DNA of 64,000 nucleotides from Desulfovibrio gilichinskyi. Lineage in GTDB: Bacteria; Desulfobacterota; Desulfovibrionia; Desulfovibrionales; Desulfovibrionaceae. The notes below the pieces were generated by a model. That model had not been told where the DNA came from, made no database searches, and saw only the letters and a program-made list of their open reading frames with translations. Where the stretch lies: positions 434,001-498,000 of the forward strand of contig NZ_FWZU01000001.1 of assembly GCF_900177375.1 (NCBI RefSeq), written 5' to 3'. Made by a program: the position numbers and the translations under genes. This document shows positions 1 through 8,099 of this stretch, in pieces. Within the stretch, counting starts at the first letter, position 1; the number at the start of each line of letters is the position of its first letter.

Positions 1-3
1 ATA

Positions 4-999
4 ATGAAAGTTTATTATGAAAAAGATGCAGATTTGGGACTTTTGAAAGACAAAACCGTAGCCATCATCGGTTATGGTAGCCAGGGCCATGCTCATGCTC
101 AGAATCTACGTGATTCCGGTGTTAAGGTTGTTGTTGGACAGCGTCCCGGAGGCCGTAACTACGACCTCGCTAAAGAACACGGCTTTGAGCCTGTAAGCGC
201 AGCAGAAGCTGCAGCCGCTGCAGACATAATCATGATTCTTCTACCTGATCAGGTTCAGGCAGCAGTTTACAAAAGTGATATCCTTCCGAACCTTAAGCCC
301 GGAAATATTCTTGCTTTCGGTCATGGTTTCAATATCCATTTCGACCAGATTGTTCCTAATGCTGATAATGATGTCATCATGATCGCTCCAAAAGGACCGG
401 GTCACCTCGTTCGTCGTACTTTTACTGAAGGCGGAGCTGTTCCATCTTTGGTTGCAGTTCATCAGAATGTTTCCGGTAAAGCTCTTGATCTCGCTCTTGC
501 TTATGCAAAAGGTATCGGAGCAACACGTTCAGGTGTTATCGAAACAAACTTCCGTGAAGAAACAGAAACTGACCTTTTCGGTGAGCAGGCTGTGCTTTGC
601 GGTGGTGTAAGTGAACTTATCAAAGCCGGTTTTGAAACACTGGTTGAAGCTGGATATCAGCCTGAAATGGCATATTTTGAATGTCTGCATGAACTTAAAT
701 TGACCGTTGACCTCATTTATGAAGGTGGTCTTTCCAACATGCGTTATTCAATCAGTGATACCGCTGAATATGGTGATCTCACTCGCGGACCTAGAGTTAT
801 CAACGCTGAAAGCCGTAAAGAAATGAAGAAAATCCTTTCTGAAATTCAGCAGGGTGAATTCGCTAAAGAATTTATCGTTGAAAATATGTCTGGGAAAGCT
901 CATTTCAATGCAATGCGTCGTCTAAACGCAGAGCATCAGGTCGAAACAGTCGGTGCAGATCTTCGTAAGATGATGAGCTGGCTCAAGAAAATAGCTTAG
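4..999 (+). CDS. ilvC: Ketol-acid reductoisomerase (NADP+)
   Basis: Catalyses the Mg- and NADPH-dependent isomerisation and reduction of acetolactate or acetohydroxybutyrate in valine, leucine and isoleucine synthesis; cytoplasmic. The 331-residue length is that of class I (short) enzymes. The N-terminal Rossmann fold carries [12 protein letters not shown] from about residue 23, followed by the phosphate-selecting QRPGGRN segment. The C-terminal knotted helical domain has the metal-binding stretch around [10 protein letters not shown] and the ECLHELKL segment. The gene begins three bases into the window, so its ribosome-binding site and the ilvB/ilvN genes expected upstream are not visible. 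A strong terminator follows at 1022-1080, making this the last gene of its transcript. The identification is secure. Confidence 0.97.
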   Translation: MKVYYEKDADLGLLKDKTVAIIGYGSQGHAHAQNLRDSGVKVVVGQRPGGRNYDLAKEHGFEPVSAAEAAAAADIIMILLPDQVQAAVYKSDILPNLKPGNILAFGHGFNIHFDQIVPNADNDVIMIAPKGPGHLVRRTFTEGGAVPSLVAVHQNVSGKALDLALAYAKGIGATRSGVIETNFREETETDLFGEQAVLCGGVSELIKAGFETLVEAGYQPEMAYFECLHELKLTVDLIYEGGLSNMRYSISDTAEYGDLTRGPRVINAESRKEMKKILSEIQQGEFAKEFIVENMSGKAHFNAMRRLNAEHQVETVGADLRKMMSWLKKIA

Positions 1000-1021
1000 T
1001 TCTTTTTAGATTATTATATAT

Positions 1022-1080
1022 ATAGCCCGCATGAAAAGGATGACTTGTTCGTCTTTTTTATGCGGGCTATTGCTTTTTTT
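1022..1080 (+). terminator. Rho-independent terminator of ilvC
   Basis: An 11-bp perfect stem (1022-1032 with 1060-1070, core AGCCCGCAT) closes a loop of about 27 nt and is followed by a run of seven T after TGC. It lies 23 bp after the ilvC stop codon. Confidence 0.85.
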
Positions 1081-1283
1081 GTTATAAGGGTATAAAGGGG
1101 CTAATGAGGATGCCAGATTTCAGCATAATATCATAGATTGTTTTTATAGGTATTTAGTTGAATTGATTTAAGGTCTTGGGATGTTCCAAAGGCTGTAATC
1201 AGTGGGTCGGATCGAGCAAACTGAATCGGGAAGGCTGTCTGGTCTAGTGTTTAAAGATGCAACGTTTTATGGAGTTTTGAGAG

Positions 1284-1550
1284 ATGTCTAAAAACATTTA
1301 CGTGGGTAATCTTCCTTGGAATTCTTCCGAAGAAGATGTCAAAGTTGCTTTTGAAGAGTTTGGTGAAGTTATTTCTGTTAAGTTGATTACTGATCGTGAA
1401 ACAGGCCGGCCTCGTGGATTCGGTTTTGTTGAAATGGAAGATCAGGGCGCACTGAAAGCGATTGAATCTCTTGATGGAGCCGATTTTGGTGGACGTAATC
1501 TTAAAGTAAATGAGGCCCGCCCACGGGAAGAGCGTCCAAAACGCTGGTAA
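1284..1550 (+). CDS. RNA recognition motif (RRM) RNA-binding protein
   Basis: Small 88-residue protein consisting of one RRM fold. RNP2 is IYVGNL (residues 5-10) and RNP1 is RGFGFVEM (44-51), with the aromatic residues that stack on RNA bases intact. A short Arg/Lys-rich tail (REERPKRW) follows. Bacterial single-RRM proteins of this type are common in cyanobacteria and deltaproteobacteria and are often cold-induced; that role is inferred here. The gene stands alone, with the ilvC terminator upstream and a terminator at 1667-1703 downstream. The start is preceded by a GGAG-type site (tatggagttttgagag), somewhat far from the ATG. Family assignment is certain, target RNA unknown. Confidence 0.93.
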   Translation: MSKNIYVGNLPWNSSEEDVKVAFEEFGEVISVKLITDRETGRPRGFGFVEMEDQGALKAIESLDGADFGGRNLKVNEARPREERPKRW

Positions 1551-1666
1551 TTCGTTCCGATTTGGTATAGAGCCCCTTTGGGCTGATGAGATTTTAGAGT
1601 TTCATCAATTCAAATTATACCTAAAGACAGTCTTGTTATAAATTTCCGATATCGGGAATATCAAAT

Positions 1667-1703
1667 AAAGCCTGCTGTCGCTTAAGCGTTAGCGGGCTTT
1701 TCT
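1667..1703 (+). terminator. Terminator after the RRM gene
   Basis: The stem AAAGCCTGCT (1667-1676) pairs with AGCGGGCTTT (1691-1700) through one wobble pair, followed by TTTTCT. It ends only about 30 bp before the infA start codon, so infA transcription must begin near this point or depend on read-through. Confidence 0.75.
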
Positions 1704-1733
1704 AATTCAATTTTTAAAAATCGAGAGATTATT

Positions 1734-1952
1734 TTGGCAAAAGAAGAAGGAATTGCAGTTAATGGAACCGTTGAGGAAGCTCTCCCTAATGCTATGTTTA
1801 AAGTCGAGCTTGAAAATGGTCATGTCGTTCTGGCACATATTTCTGGGAAAATGCGCAAATTCCGTATCAGAGTTATGCCCGGCGATAAAGTCACAGTTGA
1901 ACTTTCTCCATATGACTTGACTCGCGGCAGAATTACTTATCGTCCCCGCTAA
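1734..1952 (+). CDS. infA: Translation initiation factor IF-1
   Basis: IF-1 binds the A site of the 30S subunit during initiation. The 72-residue length and sequence are those of the family: a single S1/OB fold with [19 protein letters not shown] at the start and the conserved [25 protein letters not shown] core. The start codon is TTG, preceded by a GAGAG stretch; MAKEEG is the normal IF-1 amino terminus, so the TTG start is well supported. The gene lies immediately after a terminator. A GC-rich hairpin at 2004-2034 follows the stop codon. Confidence 0.96.
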   Translation: MAKEEGIAVNGTVEEALPNAMFKVELENGHVVLAHISGKMRKFRIRVMPGDKVTVELSPYDLTRGRITYRPR

Positions 1953-2003
1953 ATTCCAGTCGGCAGGTTTTAGCTGTTAATATCTCGCTAAAATCTTTCC
2001 ACA

Positions 2004-2034
2004 CGCGGGGTCGGTCAGTTAGATCGGCCCCGCG
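2004..2034. terminator. GC-rich hairpin between convergent infA and trmO
   Basis: CGCGGGGTCG (2004-2013) pairs with CGGCCCCGCG (2025-2034) over an 11-nt loop. There is no T-run on either strand next to it, so it may act as a weak or factor-assisted terminator or as an mRNA 3' stabiliser for the two converging genes. Confidence 0.55.
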
Positions 2035-2054
2035 GGAAAAGCTGTGAGCCTGTC

Positions 2055-2441
2055 TTATGAATTTTTAATGTCCAGCAGGGGCGTTCCGTCGATTGCCTCA
2101 AGCGGATGAACTTTGATTTCTAGTCCATTTATACTGCTGACTGTCACCGGATGAATTCCAATTGGATTTGGGCGATCCGGGGAGCGTGTAGAAAAAACTC
2201 CGCGCTTTGGATTTGATGTATTTCCGCGAGGGTGGACTTTTAAACAATTTCTGTCTGCTTTATGCAGCCATGTAAGCAGAACTATTTCCATACCCGGTTT
2301 CAGGCCGCCCATTGCGTCAGAAAATTCTTCTTTAATCTGGATAACAGCTTCAATCCCGCCTTCATTTCCCTGCTTAGGCGTTTCTTTTCTTTCTTTAAAG
2401 TCCGATTTTATAAAGCCGATTATTTTCAGTTCAGTATCCAT
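2055..2441 (-). CDS. trmO: tRNA (N6-threonylcarbamoyladenosine37-N6)-methyltransferase, TrmO-type
   Basis: TrmO (formerly YaeB/TsaA/VirR) uses SAM to methylate t6A37 of tRNAs reading ACY codons. The family signature is clear at residues 82-98: GVFSTRSPDRPNPIGIHPV, with the preceding LLTWLHKADR segment. The protein has 128 residues and holds only the beta-barrel SAM-binding domain; the E. coli enzyme has about 235 residues with an extra C-terminal domain, but short forms are common in archaea and deltaproteobacteria. It ends ...DGTPLLDIK, a normal end for the short form. It converges with infA and is followed 5' by AT-rich sequence with short repeats (2480-2509). Confidence 0.9.
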   Translation of the reverse strand: MDTELKIIGFIKSDFKERKETPKQGNEGGIEAVIQIKEEFSDAMGGLKPGMEIVLLTWLHKADRNCLKVHPRGNTSNPKRGVFSTRSPDRPNPIGIHPVTVSSINGLEIKVHPLEAIDGTPLLDIKNS

Positions 2442-2479
2442 ATCTGATCCTTACAAATCCGTGGTTGCTTAAATTTTTT

Positions 2480-2509
2480 ATTTAAAATGTATTTAAAAGT
2501 ATTTAAGAT
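2480..2509. repeat. Three short AT-rich tandem repeats upstream of trmO
   Basis: TATTTAAAATG, TATTTAAAAG and TATTTAAGAT follow one another with a 10-11 bp period, one helical turn. They lie about 40-70 bp upstream of the trmO start on the minus strand. They could be a curved or UP-like promoter region; no function is shown by sequence alone. Confidence 0.4.
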
Positions 2510-2582
2510 TCACCCAAAGATTTAGCTGATAAAAGATTAGAAGAACAAAATATCTGCTGATCTTAAAATTTATTTTTAACAA

Positions 2583-3581
2583 TTAATCAGAAAAATGGTC
2601 AAATCCTTTTTGGGAATATTTTTTACCGTTCAGTAAAATTTCAGCCTTCTCCGTTAGCACGCCTATGGGGATTAATCCTGCGATGTTATCTGCTATTTCC
2701 TGAAATTTATCAGCTGATGCAGCTCCTAATAGGGCGTAATCTTCTCCGCCTAAGAAAGCCTGTTCTTCCGGAACTATTCCTTCTGACTTAGCAAAATTTA
2801 TAACTTCCTCATGCAGAAGCTCTCCCGTTAAGGAAATTTCAGCTCCAAAGGATGTTTCGCAGCAATCGATAAAGCGGGGCAGGTCACGAGCCAGTCCATC
2901 AGATAAATCCATTAGACCTTTTACGGCAGAGTAAGTTGAAAGTGCGTTGCCGATTTTAATTTTTACATTAGGCCGTAAATGCGCCTGTGTGCTCGCGGGG
3001 CTTTTGCCGGCAGCAGTCACGTCGTTTCGCTCCAGAAGTTGCATCCCAGTGCGTGCAAGGCCCAATGAGCCGTGTATGAAAAGAATATCGCCAGGTTCAG
3101 CATTGCCGCGGGTTAAAAATTTACCTTTAGATTTTGAAGAAAGTTTCCGGTCCTGATATGGAGAGCCCCATACCGTGACTGATATTCCGAGCGAAGACCC
3201 TTTGCACAGGTCGCCGCCGACAAGAATCAGCCCGTGAGTGTTTGCCAGCGTTGCCATTTCTTTCAGGAGCGCGTCCCAATAATTTTCATCTAGTTCCGGC
3301 GGGATAATTAGGCCCAAAGCAAAACCTTCAGGAACTCCGCCCATTGCAGCAATATCACTTATGTTCACTGCCAGAGCTTTGTATCCGATGTCTGCCGGTG
3401 AGAAGTATGAACGACGGAAATGAACATCTTCGAGAAAGAGATCTTTGCTCATACAAAGTTGACCGTTAGTCTGCAAAATTGAGCAATCGTCTCCGCGGCC
3501 CAAAGTTACATGCCCGTTCACAGCAGGAAAGTATTTGTCGATGATAGCTAGAAAATCTTGTTCGGAGTTTAATTTTTTCAT
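2583..3581 (-). CDS. thiL: Thiamine-monophosphate kinase
   Basis: Phosphorylates thiamine monophosphate to the active cofactor thiamine diphosphate. The protein has 332 residues, typical of ThiL. It shows the PurM-like N-terminal domain with GRGDDCSI (about 28-35), the ISDIAAMGG metal/ATP segment (about 74-82), GGDLCKG (about 118) and the C-terminal LMDLSDGLARDLPR and FLGGEDYALL motifs. The start lies only 9 bp after the stop of the helicase gene upstream on the minus strand, so the two are probably cotranscribed. No thiamine (THI) box is visible nearby. Confidence 0.95.
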   Translation of the reverse strand: MKKLNSEQDFLAIIDKYFPAVNGHVTLGRGDDCSILQTNGQLCMSKDLFLEDVHFRRSYFSPADIGYKALAVNISDIAAMGGVPEGFALGLIIPPELDENYWDALLKEMATLANTHGLILVGGDLCKGSSLGISVTVWGSPYQDRKLSSKSKGKFLTRGNAEPGDILFIHGSLGLARTGMQLLERNDVTAAGKSPASTQAHLRPNVKIKIGNALSTYSAVKGLMDLSDGLARDLPRFIDCCETSFGAEISLTGELLHEEVINFAKSEGIVPEEQAFLGGEDYALLGAASADKFQEIADNIAGLIPIGVLTEKAEILLNGKKYSQKGFDHFSD

Positions 3582-3590
3582 TTTTTTAGC

Positions 3591-5717
3591 CTATAGAAGC
3601 TCAACAAAGTCTTCGACAATTACCTTAACACCAAATCCTGGGAAATTGATTTTAAGTTTATTGGGGTCAACTTTTTCGATTATTTTGCCGCGTCCGAAAA
3701 TTTTATGATTGCAATGTCCTAATTTCTGCGGATTGGTGATTTTTCTCGGCCCAGAGGAAGCCGTATAACTTGGTTCTGCTTCAAAAGACGGAACAGCCGC
3801 AACCTGTTGTTTATTCATCCCTCCGGAATACGATTCATGCAACTCATCAAATAAATAATTATCAAGTTCACGTATAAACGGACTTGGAACTGCCGGTTCA
3901 TTAAAGTCGGAGTTTTTGCGGTAAAGTGATGCCGGAGCAGAAAGAATCAGCTCTTCTTTTGCTCTGGTGCAGGCAACGTAAAGCAGTCTGCGTTCTTCTT
4001 CATATTCAAGAGGCTTGTGCATTGATTTTCTCGAAGGGAATCTGTCTTCCACCAAATCGATAATTATTACAGCTTTCCATTCAAGACCTTTTGCCGAATG
4101 AATGGTGGAAAGAGTTACGAGATTTTCCTGTGTTTTTTCTTCTTGATGCTGATCAGGATCAAGGCACATATCTGCAAGGAAATTATCAAGATCTGTGTAG
4201 TTGTTCGCGATTTGTAAAAGCTGGTCAATCCCGGCTTCGCGTCTGGGATAATCGTCAGGATACGTCGCAACAAGTATAGGCGTATAAAGAGGTATAATAA
4301 CTTCAAGTGATGTCGAAGGGGATGATCTCTTTTCCCGCAATCCATCAATGTCAGCAAGAATATCCTTCAGCAGAGAATATTTTTTTATATATTTTTCAAT
4401 GGCTTTAATATCGCCGGAAATAACAGTGTTTGCAATTTTCTGGGCCGTTTTAGGGCCGACTCCTTTGATATGCCCGAGGCAGCGTTGCCATGCGATAATA
4501 TCCGCAGGATTCTCGATAAGTCTTAAAAATGACAGCACATCTTTAATATGCGCGGCTTCGTTAAATTTAAGTCCGCCATATTTTTTATAACTTACGCCCA
4601 GTCTTTTAAGCGCAACTTCCAGTCCGTAACTTTGGTATCCGGCTCTGAAAAGCACCGCAACTTCTTCAGGTCCGTGTTTTTTCTGCAATTCTATAATGCG
4701 GTCCAGAATTCTTGTAGACTGGCTGAAGTCACTTAACGGGATCATTAACTGCGGTTTTTTACCCCAAGTCTTTTCAGTGAACAGTTTCTTGTCAAATTTA
4801 TTCGCCGCCCCGTCCAGAATTGCATTGGTAATATCAAGTATAGGCTGAGTTGAGCGGTAATTCTGTTCAAGGCGAACTATTTTTACATTGTCAAAAATAT
4901 CAGGAAACTTGAGGATATTAGTTACGTCTGCTCCTCTGAATGAATAAATGGACTGAGCATCATCACCTACAGCCATGATATTGCCGTCTTTACCTGCCAG
5001 ATGCTGCACAATGCGGGCCTGAACAAGATTGGTATCCTGATATTCGTCCACCATGATATATTGGAAACGGCTGCGTAATGAATTTCTTAAAAATTCGTCT
5101 TTCGCCAACAGTTCTTCGAGATAAAAAAGAAGATCGTCATAATCCATTAAGCCGTGCTGCTTTTTGTAGATGGTATACCCTTCAGCAATCTGCTGCATTT
5201 CCTGCCCGTAACAGGCTAGATGGAAAGCTTCAGAATTCAGCAGAAAATCGATGGAGACCTCTTTGTTTCTGGATTTGGTGACCATGTCCAGAAGGGTAGC
5301 TTTCTTGGGGTAAGAACGATCTTTCTGTCCGAATCCGAAATTACTTTTCACTTCCCGTATTACATCTTCACAATCGCCACGGTCCATAAGCGTAAAACCG
5401 TTTGGAAAACCTATTTCAGCGGCATTCTGGCGCAGGATAGAGAATGCAAAAGAATGGAACGTTCCGCCGTTGGTTCCGGTCAGCGGTCTGCCTAGAATCT
5501 GTTCGGTTCTAGTTAACATTTCCTGAGCGGCTTTACGGGTGAAGGTCATCAACAGTATTGATTCCGGCGGGATGCCTTGTTCAACAAGCCATGCAAGTCT
5601 GTAAACAATGGTTCTGGTTTTTCCACTGCCGGCTCCGGCGATAACAAGTACCGGACCATGTGGATTTGTAGCGGCTTCATATTGTGCCGGGTTCAGTTCT
5701 TTTTTGAAATCGATCAT
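3591..5717 (-). CDS. ATP-dependent 3'-5' DNA helicase, UvrD/PcrA/Rep family
   Basis: Superfamily 1A helicase of 708 residues that unwinds DNA during repair and replication restart. Walker A GAGSGKT lies at 28-34, Walker B DEYQDTN at 224-230, followed by GDDAQSIYSFRGAD, the LEQNYRST motif and STIHSAKGLEWKAV near residue 545. The C-terminal 50 residues (NPQKLGHCNHKIFGRGKII to the end) form the Tudor-like tail seen in PcrA/UvrD that contacts RNA polymerase, which favours UvrD/PcrA over Rep. The ATG (MIDFKKELNPAQ) has only a distant GGAG as ribosome-binding site. It is cotranscribed with thiL. Whether it is the only UvrD of the organism cannot be told, so no symbol is given. Confidence 0.93.
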   Translation of the reverse strand: MIDFKKELNPAQYEAATNPHGPVLVIAGAGSGKTRTIVYRLAWLVEQGIPPESILLMTFTRKAAQEMLTRTEQILGRPLTGTNGGTFHSFAFSILRQNAAEIGFPNGFTLMDRGDCEDVIREVKSNFGFGQKDRSYPKKATLLDMVTKSRNKEVSIDFLLNSEAFHLACYGQEMQQIAEGYTIYKKQHGLMDYDDLLFYLEELLAKDEFLRNSLRSRFQYIMVDEYQDTNLVQARIVQHLAGKDGNIMAVGDDAQSIYSFRGADVTNILKFPDIFDNVKIVRLEQNYRSTQPILDITNAILDGAANKFDKKLFTEKTWGKKPQLMIPLSDFSQSTRILDRIIELQKKHGPEEVAVLFRAGYQSYGLEVALKRLGVSYKKYGGLKFNEAAHIKDVLSFLRLIENPADIIAWQRCLGHIKGVGPKTAQKIANTVISGDIKAIEKYIKKYSLLKDILADIDGLREKRSSPSTSLEVIIPLYTPILVATYPDDYPRREAGIDQLLQIANNYTDLDNFLADMCLDPDQHQEEKTQENLVTLSTIHSAKGLEWKAVIIIDLVEDRFPSRKSMHKPLEYEEERRLLYVACTRAKEELILSAPASLYRKNSDFNEPAVPSPFIRELDNYLFDELHESYSGGMNKQQVAAVPSFEAEPSYTASSGPRKITNPQKLGHCNHKIFGRGKIIEKVDPNKLKINFPGFGVKVIVEDFVELL

Positions 5718-5727
5718 TATTTTGTGT

Positions 5728-5818
5728 GTCTCCGGCGGGCATGGGGATTTGCCCTATGCTCCCCTGTCAAAGGGGATAATCCCCTCAGAAAACCCTGTTA
5801 AGGGGAGGGGTTTTTAGT
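5728..5818. repeat. Palindrome-rich intergenic element, possible dispersed repeat
   Basis: The 167-bp gap upstream of the helicase gene holds a dense set of nested inverted repeats: GGGGATAATCCCC (5773-5785), a CCCC/GGGG pair around CCCCTGTCAAAGGGG (5761-5775), and AAAACCC paired with GGGGTTTT (5789-5815). It is more G- and C-rich than its surroundings. Desulfovibrio genomes carry dispersed GC-rich intergenic repeats of this look; from memory I think this is one, but there is no second copy in this window. Confidence 0.45.
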
Positions 5819-5884
5819 AAAGATATTTATTAAAAAAGCGTTTTGTCAGCTGATATCGGCAAGAACCGGAAATCCGTTCAAAGG

Positions 5885-7171
5885 TTAGTCTTCAAACCAG
5901 TTTAAGACCATTTTCCCTGTGTCGCGCATCAAGTCTGCCTGTTCTCCGTCAGAGCTATAGAAAAAAGCATCTTTGCGGGTGTGCGTTCCTGTTCTTCCGA
6001 AGAATCCGTAAATATCATTTCGGTCGAATTTGGCTTTAAGGTCGAATCCGGGCTTTGCTGTGCAAATCAAATCAGGTGGATTACCAATTGCATTGTCACC
6101 GTATAGCTTTGTTCCTGTGTGAACGGATTCCATTACTTGCTGTCCGTTAAACTCAAGCTTCATTAGATCAGAAGCAATTGTTTCGGCTATAGACTCCGCA
6201 TCGCACTTGTTTACTTGTCCTCTGTCAAAGTTCTCAGCAGTGTGAATATAAATTCTGCCCGGATCAAGCGCAAAAGCTTTGCTTTCGTCACTGACAGCTG
6301 TGGAGTCCCATTGATCATCCGGAGTATGTCTAAAACTTAGAAGTCCTTTTTGAATGAGGAATGCGTTGAGGTCAACCTCGGTTTCCAGTGATGTGAATCC
6401 ATGATCCGCAAAAGAGATAAGTTTTTTCTTGCCGGGTAGAGCTTCAAATCTATCAAGAACACGCCCGATTGCGGCGTCCCATTTAACCATGAAGTCCATA
6501 CAAATGGAGTGCAAGGGGTGAGCTGCGTCTTCAAAAGCAGGGTATAGAAAATGGAAGAGCCTGTCTGTTTCGGTAAACACAATCACAAACAGATCCCATG
6601 CAAGATCGTTCCAGAGCATTTCGAATGCCTTCAGTCGGCATTCGAGTGTTCTGCTAACTTGATCAATCAGATACTCTGGGGCCATTAAACCTTTGGTTGT
6701 GTCAGCTTCTAATATAAACCCTGAACTCTTAAGCGGCCCCAGCAGAAACGGCGGGTAAACGGCTTTTTCAAGTGAATCAGCCACAAATCCTGAAATAAGC
6801 ATTCCTCTCAGCGGACGAGCAGGATAGGTATTTGGAAGGTTAATCACTTTGCTGACGAACCCTTTTTTACCGATCTGATCGAAAATAGTAGCACCGTATA
6901 CGTTATCGAAGTTGTTTATGGATAACGTGTATGAGCTTCTATCTAATTTAGTAAAACCGTAAATACCGTGAGCTTCAGGGCCATCCGCAGTGAAGAAGGA
7001 AGTCCAGTTTACAGGGGACAGGTCCGGCACTTCTGCTGTCAGAGGCGTATTTTTACCCGCAATTCTACTAAGATTTGGCAGCTTGGCAGCCATTTTAACA
7101 GCAAGAGATGCCGGAAGTCCGTCAAGACCCAGAACAACGAACCTCTTGCGTTCTGTTGATGTCAGAATCAT
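5885..7171 (-). CDS. Alkaline-phosphatase-superfamily type I phosphodiesterase/nucleotide pyrophosphatase-like protein
   Basis: Soluble 428-residue protein with the metal-binding pattern of the nucleotide pyrophosphatase/phosphodiesterase branch. VVLGLDGLPASL (about 12-23) supplies the first metal Asp, NWTSFFT (about 56-62) the Thr nucleophile, ETDRLFHFLYP the Asp/His pair, ADHGF the DHG motif, and GRTGTHTRKDAFF near the C-terminus the last His. No signal peptide is seen, so it should act in the cytoplasm, unlike most exported relatives. Such proteins act on phosphodiester or sulfate ester bonds, but the substrate cannot be predicted. A 164-bp palindromic spacer separates it from the helicase gene downstream; DUF2156 and MATE genes lie upstream on the same strand. 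Confidence 0.85.
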   Translation of the reverse strand: MILTSTERKRFVVLGLDGLPASLAVKMAAKLPNLSRIAGKNTPLTAEVPDLSPVNWTSFFTADGPEAHGIYGFTKLDRSSYTLSINNFDNVYGATIFDQIGKKGFVSKVINLPNTYPARPLRGMLISGFVADSLEKAVYPPFLLGPLKSSGFILEADTTKGLMAPEYLIDQVSRTLECRLKAFEMLWNDLAWDLFVIVFTETDRLFHFLYPAFEDAAHPLHSICMDFMVKWDAAIGRVLDRFEALPGKKKLISFADHGFTSLETEVDLNAFLIQKGLLSFRHTPDDQWDSTAVSDESKAFALDPGRIYIHTAENFDRGQVNKCDAESIAETIASDLMKLEFNGQQVMESVHTGTKLYGDNAIGNPPDLICTAKPGFDLKAKFDRNDIYGFFGRTGTHTRKDAFFYSSDGEQADLMRDTGKMVLNWFED

Positions 7172-7217
7172 TTAATTTACCTTATCAGGCTGCAATTAAA
7201 AGCTGGAATTTATAAAC

Positions 7218-8099
7218 CTAGCGGACAGTAATTTCGTATTTTTTCATAAAATCAACTTGATTGTATGAAAGTTTGGCTTTTCTCAAGCCTGGCTCTCCAA
7301 GATCCTGTTCGCGGTTGACAAATTTTTTGTTACCTGCTGAATTTTCAAGGAACATCTGGTTGATAGCCTGATATACACCTTTAAAATAGGTGTTTCCTTT
7401 TTCAAAATGGATGACGATTGTATCTTCGCCTAATGGTTCCGCTATCGTGTAGGCAATTATACGTCCATCAATGCGCAAAGTTCCACCTGTGAGATGCGTT
7501 ATGGTATCCATTTCTTTCAGGACTTTTGAAATGGCTTCATTTTCAGCAACAAGTGCGGGGGAACTGTTGTTCTCTTCCTGCCAGCGATACCAGTCGAATT
7601 GCATTTCAAGTACTTCTTCTACGCAGTCAGGAGTAATTTCTCTATATTCGAAGTTATAGTTCTTAATAAATTGATGAAGCAGATTCTTTTTCTTATGAAA
7701 TTTTTTGCCGCGAAGTTCTATTAATTCTTCGACTGAATATACATAGTCAAAGTGGTCGCGGTTTTCTTCCAGTACGATTTTATCCCCGAATATTGCTTGT
7801 AAGTGCATAGCAAGTTTTTCAGGGATTCGGGTGAACTTGGTTCCGGGGGTGTTCATAAGTTTGCACTTCTCCCAGTCAACGCTTTCCCAGTTACCGAGAG
7901 GAGCCCAGTGAATCAGTTCCGGCTTAGTCTGCCTGATCCACACAAGATCGTCGGAGCAGTTCAGTTCAAGACCGTAGTAATCTGTCCATCCCCAGATGTT
8001 GGCAAAAGTATAATCAGATGTAAGCTGACCGCATTCTTTTAGAACTTTATCAAATTTTTCTTGGCAACAGAGAGTTATCGGGTTGAATTTGTTATCCAT
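7218..8099 (-). CDS. DUF2156 (phosphatidylglycerol lysyltransferase C-terminal-like) domain protein
   Basis: Cytoplasmic 293-residue protein built from two GNAT-like acyltransferase folds, as in the C-terminal domain of MprF. Recognisable family features are SDYTFANIWGW near residue 28, the KKNLLHQFIKNY segment around 133, GRIIAYTIAE near 205, HFEKGN near 228 and NREQDLGEPGLRKAKLSY near the end. Free-standing members occur in many anaerobes; the substrate is unknown. There is no membrane part, so it is not a full MprF. Its start overlaps the MATE stop codon by 8 nt (ATGGATAA), so the two are translationally coupled. Confidence 0.85.
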   Translation of the reverse strand: MDNKFNPITLCCQEKFDKVLKECGQLTSDYTFANIWGWTDYYGLELNCSDDLVWIRQTKPELIHWAPLGNWESVDWEKCKLMNTPGTKFTRIPEKLAMHLQAIFGDKIVLEENRDHFDYVYSVEELIELRGKKFHKKKNLLHQFIKNYNFEYREITPDCVEEVLEMQFDWYRWQEENNSSPALVAENEAISKVLKEMDTITHLTGGTLRIDGRIIAYTIAEPLGEDTIVIHFEKGNTYFKGVYQAINQMFLENSAGNKKFVNREQDLGEPGLRKAKLSYNQVDFMKKYEITVR

